Below, piece after piece: positions 23,060 to 33,844 of a stretch of 64,000 nt of DNA. Position numbers and translations under genes: made by a program. This DNA is from Brassica napus (lineage: Eukaryota; Streptophyta; Magnoliopsida; Brassicales; Brassicaceae), in assembly GCF_020379485.1 (NCBI RefSeq), contig NC_063450.1, forward strand, positions 26,140,137 through 26,204,136. Reading direction: 5' to 3'. The first letter of the stretch is position 1, and each line of letters begins with the position of its first letter. The notes beneath the pieces were generated by a model. The model was not told the DNA's origin. It searched no databases and was given only the letters and a program-made list of their open reading frames with translations.

Positions 23060-24245
23060 GAGAGATGAAAGGCTTTATGGAATTCAAGAGAGAGAGAGAG
23101 AAAATTATTCTCTCGAGAGTCTCTCCTCCCCACCGTCAAAAACCCTAGAACCGCCGCCGGATTCCCCTACTTCTCGCGGTGGCTGGTAACGTTCCGTCTC
23201 CGGTCACCGTGGGACAACGATTTCGAGTTCTCGTTCCAGCCTCTAACCTTTGCGGTCCCTGCCTTTTCTCTTCTCCTTGTTCGGATGCTCTGGATTTTTC
23301 TTCGAGATCTAACAGAATCCGCAGGAGTCCTTGGCTTCTATGGAGCTCCGGCGAGAAGCGACGAGTTGTGGGTCTCTCTGGGGCCTTGATTTGACTTGGA
23401 TACTCCGATTTTGCTCGGATCTGGGTCAGATTTGAGACCCGAGTCTCGCCGGGATTGTGCGTCGCGTAGCTGCCAACGCTGTCCTAGCCTCTCCGTCTCG
23501 CTCCAATCGCCTTCTTCCTCAGCTCGTTTCAAGGTTTGTTTAGAGCTTCTCTTCTCAGCTCAGATCTGAGTGACATGTGGTCTCGAGGCTTGCCACAGAG
23601 AACCTCTTTCTATAGGTCGAGAGCCAACCCCATGGCTTATTTCGGCGATCGTTGTAGCTTCCCTTCTCCCTGGTTGATGTCTAAAGGTTGGGTTTTGAGG
23701 ACGACCCTCTCCGAAGGTGTCCTTGCCTGAATGTGGAGTTTTCGATCCCCTCTTTGCCCGCCTGTTGTTGTGGAGTTCTCAGTCAACTCTATATGTACTT
23801 CATGTTCCCTTATTGCATATCTCCGGTTGAAGCGTTTGTGTCTTCCCTTGATGGTTCTTGCCGCATATTGTGGTCGCGTGGCCGGTTTGAGGAGCTTGTT
23901 TGTACCGCCTACGTTTGACTGGAGCTTGCTCTTCATCTTCAGCGATGGACCGTCGGGTTTACACTTCCACTCTCTCCCGTGTTAGCTGAAGGCTAGTTTG
24001 ATCGGCGTCCTCCTCCTGTGGTGCCCCGGAGCCGTTGCCAACCGCCTCCATTGCCAAGCGCCTCCGTTGAAGCCGCTTGGAGCCACCTTCCGGTGAGTGT
24101 TCGTCTGAACGGCCTACAGCTATTCTCTTGGTTCGGTGATCGAGAAGTGGTATGTTTGGGAAGTCATATGTTGTCTCTTGTCCTAGTTCACTTATTAAGT
24201 TCATGGCTTACCTTCATCGGATTGCTTTGATCTTAATCTTAGTTC
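23060..24245 (+). other. Unclassified GC-richer, CpG-containing block without intact ORF
   Basis: A sharp compositional change begins at about 23090 (CTCTCGAGAGTCTCTCCTCC) and ends near 24245 with a T-rich stretch. It resembles a plant 5' leader followed by Ser/Pro/Arg-rich coding frames, but no frame exceeds about 100 codons and none matches a family I recognise. It could be the 5' part of a LINE or other retroelement, a gene relic or a non-coding RNA locus. I assign no function. Confidence 0.4.
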
Positions 24246-24736
24246 TCAGAGGTTTTTTATTTTTTTTGCGGCCCTTAAAAGCAGAATGATTTTATAAGCA
24301 AATTCTGGTTCAATCACAATTGCAACCAAACCTTTATTCATTGCAATGATATTTACATTTTTAGCAAAAAAAAAAAAAAAGAGATAAATTTCAATCAAAC
24401 TTGCATATTTCATTTATAAGAAACATTACACATTCTCCACCTAAATCACTCACAGCAACAACAAAAACAAACCTCAGCCAGTAAAAATCTTCAGTTTCAA
24501 TAAACAAAATGATACACCTTAAGCGCGCAATGAGTAAAAACAGTTCTATTTCAAGAGCTTTCTGTACGTCACGGTCCCACTCTGATTCTAACGAACTAGC
24601 TTGACCGTTTTGTCCACGTAAGTATTAACATATTCGTTCTTTGTCATGATACCATTCGTTGAAAGATATATAATAAATGCTAAGGAAACTTGAATTTGTT
24701 ATAACCTAAATTTTATTTTGCAACCCTTTCCGATCT
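24246..24736. other. Intergenic, no gene seen
   Basis: AT-rich, with an A15 run near 24366-24380. Nothing recognisable on either strand. Confidence 0.4.
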
Positions 24737-25163
24737 TTTTTTTTCCATCTATTTTTATTATAATAAAAGGCCGAAGCCCAAAGAGCAAAAGCCAGTACAA
24801 ACACATACCCCAGGGCCCAACACAACTTAACAGCCCAACCCAAAAAACCATACCGACACACGCGTCCAAATAACAGTAAAGATGGGCCACGTGTTGACAC
24901 CTCAAACAACGAGGAACAAACACGCGTTACACAGGCCCCACATCACCACCGCCGAAAGAACAACGCCGGAGAACTGAACCGTGTTTCACCGGTCCACACC
25001 GGTAACAGATTACGACTCAAATCTTCATCTCCTTGGCTTCTGTCAACGGAGAGTGTCCATCGATAAAACTCGAGATCTCATCCGTAACACGAAACCACCA
25101 CACCCATCGACTACAGATCCATCATCTACATCTCGAACACCTTCTTCGCCTAACTTGTGCTGA
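24737..25163 (-). mobile_element. Probable retroposon 3' end (poly-A on minus strand)
   Basis: On the minus strand a GC-richer stretch ends GGGCTTCGGCCTTTTATTAT, then AATAAAAATAGATGG and an A9 run (T-run 24737-24745 on plus). The GGGCC/GGGCT words before an A-tail resemble plant LINE 3' UTRs. No protein domain is readable and I found no target duplication. Confidence 0.4.
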
Positions 25164-25709
25164 CCAAAGTTGAAAAAAATAGTTCCTCTTACTATTTTTT
25201 TTCATTAAAATTGCTTGTGTTGCCAAGTCCAAAAGTCCAGCGATCAAACTTGATGATGCAATGCACGCTTTCCTTTGGTTGACAAATGAACTTTTCACAC
25301 ATGCCTTTATTGAAAAGGTCAAGAAAAGAATTCCACGCGCATGGACTGAAAACGATATATCACCTAAACTAAATATTTTGGCCATTATATGCTAAAGTTG
25401 CAAGTGTATGAATATCAATTAACACACTCCTATTACATCATACACATACACGTACATACACATGCGCAATCAGTGTTGGTGATTTTGGAAGTCATTATCA
25501 TAGTACACATTATAATTATAGGTACTGGTGAACATCATTAATCAGTGAATCCTGACAAAACAGCCAAGTTTGATTTTTGTTTTGAAGAGGGTTTCTTGTA
25601 ACGCAAGAAACATAAACCCACGTGTGGCAGCGACCTAATTAAAGCATGTTCATGCGTGTATCTTTAGACATAAAATCTTTTGTCCCTCGCGTTCCTAGCT
25701 AATCGGGAG
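25164..25709. other. Intergenic, downstream of F-box gene
   Basis: No gene recognised; it would contain the 3' UTR and terminator of the F-box gene ending at 25710. No clear polyadenylation signal can be singled out. Confidence 0.4.
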
Positions 25710-27372
25710 TTAAGACAGTATAAGGAGAGGCTGATCGATATTGACCATCTCCTGCATAGCCAATATCAGTTGATTCTTATCGTCTTCTCTCTTTGATCCT
25801 TCCAACTTGAGAAGTTTTAAGTTCTTTAGTGTTCTTGCATGCTTGCTCTCATGTTCAGCATCAACAATAATGTCTTCTTTTGAACTATAAGTATTCAAAT
25901 CGATCTTCAAAATAATAGAAGTTATTAGAATATAAACTCAAAAGGTCTAAACTAACGAATATTTTAGGTGCTTGACACTTACAGTAATGAAGATGCGCTC
26001 GATTGAAGGGCAAAGCTTGAGAAAAGAGATCAGGGAATTGATGTTTTCTTGTTTCATCGAGTTATCAATCCACCGCAATTCATGTAACTTGTAGAATTGA
26101 AATGATGTCCAAGAAGAGGATATGGACGGTTTGATTAGTTCCTATAAACAAAAATAGTAATATACAACTCTCAAAAGCATGTCCTAATATCGGAAAATTA
26201 ATTATATGTGGTAAAATCCTTTTTTCTTTCACAAACTCAATAACAGAAGTGCATGATTAATATTTTTCTTTTTTAAAATGATACACACGTTTTAGAAAAT
26301 ATTATTTCAAAATATATATGTTTTAAGTTTTATATGTATTTTTATGAAGAAATAAATATAAATTGCAAACTTAAAAAATATATTTATATTTATTGAATTT
26401 TAATTATTTTAAAATTACGAGAAATAGCCAATTATAGACAATGATGTATATAGAATCAAAAACTAATATGTGTGAAACCTCCAATATATATATATATATC
26501 TTTAAAAACAATAGAGAGTTTGTTTTTTATTGTAAAATAAAAGATATAGAGATTGTCTTTGTTACCTCGAATATCCATCTGCAAAGTGTAAGAGATTGAG
26601 AGTTCTTGATGATCAGCAAGAGAGGACCGATGTCTAAAGCATTGTTGTAGTAGCTTGGGCCTTGTCTTACGTTGAAAATCGCATTGGTCAAGTTAAAATG
26701 TTCATGGATCTTGATCGAAGGTAGAAATCCTTGGTAATGAAGAGTTTTAAGCTTCGGTGTTCTAATATTGAGATATCTCATCTTCGGACAATCCGAGATA
26801 GACAAGTGAACAAGCTTAGTTGGTGAATCAATAGTGAGAGAAGTCAAACCCTTGCAACCACAAATCTTGAGGTTCTCAAGCCAAGAACAATCCAACACCA
26901 TGGAGGAAACCACCTCGTGGGTTAACGAATCCACCGAGTCTAAACAAAGCGTCTTCACCATGAAACCGCTTGGCTCGACACGTCTCGGGATCTGATCTTT
27001 GATCTCAATTCGCCAGCAATAGCTCTCTTCATTCTTAGAACCGTTAGAGAAGAAGTTCATATGCATGACGTTATGAGGTCCGAGAATAGTTGACACGAAG
27101 GTTGACTTGTCGAAGTGTAACTCCATTTTTCTAGTGTTTTTAGACGGATCGTCTTCGTTGAAGTTGTGGATGAAGCTAGATAACGCGTGAGAGATCTCCT
27201 CGATGGAGCCGTTGTGGATGTGAGCGACGACTAAGGCTTGGCTCCAAACGGACCTACACCGTGTGGAGACGAAAGGGATTAGTCTCGTGGACTCGAAAGG
27301 GAGGAAGCTGATGATGTAGAGGAGGAGCTCTAGTGGTAAGCTCGAGAGGTTGTCTTGTTCGTGTTCGTCCAT
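25710..27372 (-). CDS. F-box protein with LRR-like C-terminal region, three exons
   Basis: Gene model: exons 26566-27372 (269 codons), 25983-26141 (53 codons) and 25710-25904 (64 codons plus TAA), with GT..AG introns 26142-26565 and 25905-25982, all phase 0, giving 386 residues. Residues about 8-50 form the F-box ([20 protein letters not shown]), which in plants binds SKP1-like ASK proteins to build an SCF ubiquitin ligase; the rest, with [22 protein letters not shown] leucine repeats from about residue 170, would select the substrate. No break is visible, unlike the two F-box relics nearby. Start chosen: first in-frame ATG before the F-box. The substrate is unknown. This is the most convincing intact host gene of the window. 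Confidence 0.82.
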
Positions 27373-27437
27373 GGTGATTGTGTTGTGAATGATTTGAATG
27401 GTTTTGAAGAAAGTACTTTACGGTGCGTACGTTTTTT

Positions 27438-27452
27438 GGTTTATATAAAAAG
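27438..27452 (-). promoter_or_regulatory. Possible TATA box of F-box gene
   Basis: The minus strand reads TTTTTATATAAACC about 70 bp upstream of the F-box ATG, a plausible TATA element. Position and sequence only; no transcript evidence. Confidence 0.5.
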
Positions 27453-27479
27453 AAAACATTGATTCTTCTGGTTTTTTTT

Positions 27480-28265
27480 ATCATGCTCCTTTTGTTGTTA
27501 GAGACACTTCATTGATTTTTTTGGAACTAAATTACTATTATTATTTGCCCAGTTTGAGATTCGACCCGAATAATTTTCATGGTGAATAGTATATGATCCG
27601 TTCACTTTTGGTACTAGTCAGAAAGTAATTCAAAATCGGGTCAGTGTGGTAGCTAGTTTCACTTTGTAGGTAGTGTTTATTTAACTTTTATTTTAACTTT
27701 GTACATCCTAAGATGTCCTCATTATACGTATTTAAACATGTGTCTTGTTTACGAGTAACAGAAAAATAATTTTGTACATTCATGGTTGCGAGCCTATTTA
27801 AGTGGCACTTGGCCTGGTTTCACTCGGTGGGGGACAGCTATTTAGTTTCATGTTACAAGTATACTGTCTTTCATCGATTTGGTCTTCATTTCAATATTGG
27901 GCTTTGTTGACTTTTTATACTTCTGTATCTTACCCATTGAGCTAATGAATAATGTTGAAAACACGCACCGATGCACCACCCTGACGTGTGATATGATATC
28001 TATACAATTTTTGGCCGATTAATATTTTCTTATGATTGTTGTCAAAAAAAATATATTTTTCTTATGATTAGATGTTAAAAAATAATAATTTATGATTGAT
28101 AATCCGCTAAAATTCAAATCTTAATGTATGCTTTAAGCTTGCAGTGAGCATTATCCACTAATTTAACAAATAAATATCAGATATATCTCGACCTTGTTCT
28201 AAACTACATTACATATTTTGACACAAAATTAATTTATCATCAAGATGTTTCTTTTCTACAGTCTA
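27480..28265. other. Intergenic upstream of F-box gene
   Basis: Presumed promoter region of the minus-strand F-box gene; no further gene seen. Confidence 0.4.
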
Positions 28266-28387
28266 TGGTATGTCCACACAAGTAAAAAGTCTCGCCACCT
28301 AACATTTTGAATTCGATTTATGTTTACCATGTCCACACAGGTAAGAAGTCACCACCTAACATTTGAATTTGATTTATGTTTACCATA
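28266..28387. repeat. Tandem duplication of about 60 bp, two copies
   Basis: Both copies contain TGTCCACACA-GTAA-AAGTC, CCACCTAACATTT and GATTTATGTTTACCAT in the same order (28269-28329 and 28330-28387), with a few substitutions and small indels. Confidence 0.75.
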
Positions 28388-29164
28388 TAGTAATAGTTTG
28401 CACATTTTGGCGTTTTTAACTTTATCACAGTCTCTTTTATGTTATTATCAATGGTAATAATACTTGTTCCGCTATTTATTTTTGGAACCGATAACGTTTT
28501 TATTTTAGCTAACATTTTGTACTTATCTCCTTTTATAACAAGAAACTAGAATTCGGCTTCATTAGCATTAGTGTATAATAAATCAAAGAAATGAAGCCGG
28601 CTGCTTTGGTTAATTTAGTTCAACCTAAGCGAAATGTCCTTCCAATATTTGCAAATCTGTATTGAGGAGGTATGTTCCATGCATGGTTTTGATGGTACGA
28701 TCGTTCCTATATTATACCGAAGTGATGGTGATATTTTATAAAAATCAATCAGCAAGTTCACCGAGTCGAATATTCATAAGGATAACATTAATTTAAATGT
28801 AAAGCAAATTTTTTCAAAGCGTAAAGCAATTATAATGAGTTAAAAAGACAACTATAATGATAATCACATTTACTTGATGAATTTATATATTTCAGTTAGA
28901 CATCTTTTATCTATTTTTTTTTTTGAAAATAACATCTTTTATCTATGTTGTGTCTTAAATCTTCTTAATCTGCTTGAGGGTTTGAACGTGAACTATGCTC
29001 CAATATAGTTGATCAGTGATTACCCAACATACAAGTAAAGCCTGAAAAACCCATAATCTTGGTTTAATAAAATAATAGTAATCCGCGAGACATCGTTCAA
29101 AGGAGAGAACTATTTCGAACATCTTTTTTGTTTGTTTGTCACGAAACCTTTCGATCGACCATCT
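28388..29164. other. Intergenic, no gene seen
   Basis: AT-rich; only short frames. Confidence 0.4.
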
Positions 29165-29430
29165 AAACCATAAAATAATAAGAGCGTAAATACCAAAATA
29201 TGGTACACAAATAACTTTATTTTTTTGTTAACTTACACAGAGACTATTGTTTTTCGATTTCAGGAATGGAGTCGCTCCAATTTCAAAAACATGTTATGAG
29301 TTAGCTCATGGCTACCTCTCATTCCATCAAACATTGGCTGGACAATTAAAGGGTAGGGTAACTAGCAAAATGATGTACATACTACATCAAAGGAAGAGTA
29401 ATGTTGCATCTATAGATACTTGTACATCCT
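29165..29430. repeat. Direct repeat 1 flanking FBA pseudogene
   Basis: About 250 bp here matches 30435-30690 (shared blocks include TTAGCTCATGGCTAC, CTCATTCCATCAAA and TTAAAGGGTAGGGTAACTA). This suggests a tandem duplication of an F-box locus, one copy of which was later deleted. Confidence 0.75.
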
Positions 29431-29899
29431 AATCAAATCAGGATAATAATATATACATATACATGATTCAAGTTTCAAGTAACTGCACTCTAGGATTATC
29501 CAGATTTCCTGGGTGTATTATGCATAACAAGGATACTTTCAGTTGCTCTTGTCATGTTCGGTTGAAATCTCAAAAGGTAAATCCAGATTTGGCTGCAACA
29601 TGTGATGCCATACATAAAATCGCTAAGAACAGGTTGTGCAAAAGCATGCTTGTTTTGTTATCAATAAGTTCTTGGCCAAGACTTCAATACGATCGAGTAA
29701 TAAATGAACATAGAAACAAAATAAATATAAGTAGTTGACTAAGTCTTGTTCAAAGAAGATGACAAAAGGCAAAAGAAAACAAAGAGGAGATGATATGCGG
29801 AAACAAACACGACACTTATAAAAATGAACTTATCGTTCTTTCCTTTTTCCCGATAGTACTAGGGATTGGTTGATTTTCACTAAACTTGGCACCTAAGAG

Positions 29900-30430
29900 C
29901 ACACTGGGAAACAGTAGGGATCTTCGTCATCAGAATTCACAAATTCTTCGAGATCCACTTGTTTAAAATACACATCCTCTTCAATGATGCAAGTTCTTTT
30001 AGCGACCAAGTATGTCTAAAGCGAAAACCACTGCGAGTTTCTTTTCCTCGTCAATGAAGAAACTTCCACCAATGAGAGGGATCATATTATTAACTGCTAA
30101 GAAGTACAGCTTGCTCCACGACACCGTATGTGGCTCAATCTTAGTCGTAACCCATATCTCCATCACATTTATATACTCGGACTGATATAAGGCTGCAAGC
30201 TTCTCTTATCTGTGGTAAGACCTTTTGGGCTCGATCCACTTGGTTTGCCCTAGATACGGGTTCCAAACCAATAGCCTCGTCTTGTCTTTGGTCGCGCATA
30301 ACACCAAGTCGCAGTGAAACACTTTAGATATCTCGATTTTATTGAGCTTATCAATCGGTTTTATAGATATTGGACCAACAACTGAGAGTATTCTGTTGAA
30401 CCTTTTAGTATCAGGAACGTTCTCGTTTTT
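29900..30430 (-). pseudogene. F-box-associated (FBA) domain pseudogene
   Basis: The minus-strand translation gives [20 protein letters not shown] then [19 protein letters not shown], the hallmark of the plant FBA domain that follows the F-box in one large family, then, after stops and frame changes near 30205, [20 protein letters not shown] and later FBA segments. The N-terminal F-box is absent and several stops occur (near 30000 and 30205), so it is a truncated, dead member. It lies between two direct repeats, consistent with a decayed tandem array. Confidence 0.8.
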
Positions 30431-30434
30431 CTAG

Positions 30435-30690
30435 ATTTCATCTAAATATAAAAAATAAGAGCCTAAATCACAAAACTTGGTACACAAAGAACATTGTTTA
30501 TTTATTTATTTCAAGAATGCTGTTGTTCCATTTCAAGAATATGTTATGATTTAGCTCATGGCTACTTCTCATTCCATCAAATATTGGCTGGAGAATTAAA
30601 GGGTAGGGTAACTATCAAAATGATGTACATACTACACGAAAGGACGAGTAATGTTGCATGTCTTTTATAGATAATCCTAAAGTGAAATTT
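30435..30690. repeat. Direct repeat 2 flanking FBA pseudogene
   Basis: Second copy of the 29165-29430 repeat, about 85 percent alike by eye. Confidence 0.75.
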
Positions 30691-30729
30691 CTTGAATTAT
30701 AAGTTACAAATCTTTAACTATATAATAAA

Positions 30730-31195
30730 AAAGGCAATTCTCCTAAATATATACCATTTTCAAGTTTTTATCGCAAAAATAAATCCTAGGGAAGAAAATG
30801 ACAAAAATGTTTCATTTAATAGGTAAAAAAATCTTAATACCCTAAATATATAAATACAAATAAATAATAAATAAATATTTTTTTATAGTTATAAATCCGA
30901 ACTTTTTTGAATTTTTTTTTGTAATTCGACATACTTTTGAAAAAAAAATTCAAATTTTTTTTCTCAAATTTTTAATATTTATTTTTTATTTTATAAAATT
31001 TTAAAATTTAATCCCAAATCTCCGCTCTTTAACTGTAAAACCTAAAGTTTGGATTAGTTAACCCTAAAGGTATACGTGTATATATACTTATTTAATGAAA
31101 TATTTTGGTCATTTTGATCCTTAAGAGTCTATATTTGTGACAAAAACTTTTTTATTGCTATCCTAGTAGTGTATTTCTCTAATAGAAATCACAAA
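30730..31195. mobile_element. Inverted-repeat element, Mutator-like or MITE, about 0.45 kb
   Basis: The left part (CAAGTTTTTATCGCAAAAATA, AAAATGACAAAAATGTTTCATTTAAT) is matched by the reverse complement of the right part (AAGTTTTTGTCACAAATATA, AAAATGACCAAAATATTTCATTAAAT), i.e. long imperfect terminal inverted repeats around an AT-rich core. It has no ORF. The exact ends and target duplication are uncertain. Confidence 0.6.
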
Positions 31196-31562
31196 TAGTA
31201 TTATTCAAGTGGTGCTGAAGTTTTCTAAATTCTTTTTAGGCAAATTTGACAACCAGTTCATGCTAGTATTTGATCAGCATTACGTATAGAGATGGCAATT
31301 GAGTATGTGTACCGCAAGCTTGGCTCGAAAAAGACTCATGCGGAGCGGGTTTGGGCCGGTATTTTCTTAGGTCCATAAAAAAGTGGGCTTTGCAGGACTG
31401 GTTAAAAAGGGACTAGGCCGAAAGCGGGATTGGCCTTGGCGGTACCCCAAGACACACGTAATCCCGTAACAGTGTTTCAGTTTCGTCTCTTGGACTACTC
31501 ACCGACAAAATACTCCAAGAAAATGACAATTCTGGAGACGATCCACTACCGTAGCTTCTCAA
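31196..31562. other. Junction region upstream of ERGIC3-like exons
   Basis: Contains no sequence resembling the missing N-terminal exons of the gene that follows. A short repeat-like block (GAGATGGCAATTGAG... at about 31290) is present. Confidence 0.4.
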
Positions 31563-32854
31563 GATGTCATCGAGTCCAAACAAGATGGAATTGGTCATAC
31601 TAAGGTTGATTTTCCAAAGACTCTTGTCCTTTTTTTCATTTTCAGGTGCTCTTTTTTTTATTTCATTGCGAGAAGTCTTAAGAAACTGAAAATGTTAAAG
31701 CTCTGATTCTTTGTTGTAATTTGTCTATCACCAGATTGAGAAACCTTTACAGAAACATGGTGGAAGGTTGGAGCACAATGAAACATATTGTGGTTCCTGC
31801 TTTGGTGCTGAAGCGGTAAACATCTTTAATTCAGTAGAGTAATAATATGCTCCTACATAGCTACATTTGATCTCAGACTTTCAATTGCACTTAAAAAAAA
31901 TCTTCAATTAGTTTTGATTCATTTATATTTTACTCTTAGTTTCTTGTGGTGGTGAAATGTTTTGATCCTCTTTAGATGTTGTGGTTGTCATTATTTATAG
32001 ACGGATGATACTTGTTGTAATTCATGTGATGAAGTTCGTGAAGCTTATCGAAAGAAAGGTTGGGCCCTCTCTGACCCTGAATCTATCGACCAGGTATACG
32101 CTACATAAACAACAATGTTATGTTGATCTTGTTACTTAGTTTGTGGTCTTCACATCTAGTTGTATAATATTCTCAGTGCAAAAGAGAAGGATATGTGCAA
32201 AAGTTGAAAGACGAAGAAGGTGAAGGCTGTAACGTTCACGGTTTCTTGGAAGTTAATAAAGTCGCTGGGAATTTTCATTTCGTTCCAGGACAAAGCTTTC
32301 ATCAATCCGGTTTTCAATTTGGTGATCTTATATTCTTCCAGCAAGGCAACTACAATGTAAAGAGAAGCTCCCTTCTTGTTTCAGCTTCTCTTATATATAT
32401 AGCTCATGTTTGGTTTGACTCCGTTGTATCTCTACACAGATTAGCCACAAGGTTAACAGGCTGGCCTTTGGAGACTTTTTCCCCGGTGTAGTGAACCCTC
32501 TAGATGGGTATAAACTTCTCTCTCTCCCAACCCATTACACACTCCTTTTATCGTCTTATCCTCTGAAACATTCTCTTGGTTCTCTCAGTGTGCAGTGGAA
32601 TCAGGAGAAACAAAATGGCGTGTATCAATATTTCGTCAAGGTTTGACCCATCTCTATCGAGTTTAGCTTCTGCATACTATAGAAAATATTGAGTATAATG
32701 AAAAAGAAATGGGACTGGTGTTGTAGGTGGTACCAAGCATTTACACAGATGTTCATGGGCATACCATTCAGTCAAACCAGGTGAAGCTACATCTCCAAAT
32801 CTCCGTTTAAACATTTTTAGCCTTTTTCAACTTTTTTGGTAAAAATGTTACAAG

Positions 32855-32886
<32 letters not shown>

Positions 32887-33230
32887 GGGGGGGGTGGGGT
32901 AAAGTTCTCTGTGACAGAACATTTCCAAAAAATGGAAGCAGGTCGAATGCAATCTCCGCCTGGTGTTTTCTTCTACTATGATCTTACGCCGATTAAGGTC
33001 CGTTTTGGAGTTTGGTTTCTTGTGTTAATCCTAAAGACATTCTAACTTTGATTGTTGTTTGTTTGATTTAGGTGATATTTGAGGAGCAGCATGTGGAGTT
33101 CTTGCACTTCCTAACAAATGTTTGTGCTATAGTAGGAGGTATCTTCACCGTATCAGGAATAGTTGATTCGTTCATATACCATGGACAAAGAGCAATTAAG
33201 AAGAAAATGGAGATTGGTAAATTCAACTGA
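31563..33230 (+). pseudogene. ERV46: ERGIC3/Erv46-like vesicle protein gene, 5'-truncated, nine exons
   Basis: Exons 31563-31604, 31735-31815, 32001-32093, 32177-32356, 32440-32507, 32589-32640, 32727-32780, 32905-32997 and 33072-33230 join in phase with GT..AG introns and end at TGA, giving about 273 residues. They match the lumenal and C-terminal part of plant Erv46/ERGIC3 cargo receptors of the ER-Golgi cycle: [51 protein letters not shown], then GVFFYYDLTPIKV and a C-terminal membrane segment (FLTNVCAIVGGIFTVSGI) with a KKK tail. About 110 N-terminal residues, including the first membrane segment, are absent and no start codon is credible. No stop or frameshift is seen, so the truncation is recent or the 5' exons are displaced. 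The intron before 32905 has a T16-G19 run next to its 3' splice site. Confidence 0.82.
32860..32894. repeat. T16-G19 homopolymer pair inside intron
   Basis: Sixteen T then nineteen G, then TGGGG, ten bases before the acceptor of the 32905 exon. Length may be affected by sequencing error. Confidence 0.7.
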
Positions 33231-33844
33231 GTTTGTTTGTCTTATTATTATTTTATATATATATATATTCTTCTCACTTTCTTGTTCAGAGACTGGTTAA
33301 CCTTCAACGGGGGTTTTACAGTTAGACATTAGGTTTGATGATGAGTCTGGCAAACAATTCTATCTTTGGTTGACTTTGAAAGGAACTGAGAAAGTTTTAC
33401 TTTACCTTATAAATTATTTTTCTTTTCTTCAGGCAAAGTTAAAAAAGGGTAATTTGATGATGTGTTGTTCTACTTGAGTTTGATATTCATTTAATACACA
33501 AAAATCTTAAACTTTTGTTTTCAACAGTTTAAACAAAATACATAATGTTCAAAAACACATACATAAAGCTTGATATTTTAGTTCATAGTTAAAATATGAT
33601 ACCGCATTCGTTGCCTTTCACTTAGTTTGATATTTTAGTTCATATAGTCAAAATAAAAGAGGCTTGATTATGAATCTACGCTTTTACTGGTATCATATTG
33701 AGTGTGCATCTTTAGAAACTCGATTGAAATACATACCTTGAGAAAAAAAAAATTCAAATATCATCAAGCTCTGCCATTAAACTTGGCAGCTAAAAAGTTA
33801 AGAATTTTACATTGCACATTTGCCAAAACATAACGTTGAAGTAA
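33231..33844. other. Spacer between two convergent relics
   Basis: Would hold the 3' UTRs of the ERGIC3-like gene (plus) and the F-box/FBD pseudogene (minus). No gene is seen. Confidence 0.4.

Noticed and set aside
31413..31598. 61-codon minus-strand frame upstream of the ERGIC3-like exons
   Set aside because: No family resemblance, and it overlaps the first retained exon on the other strand.
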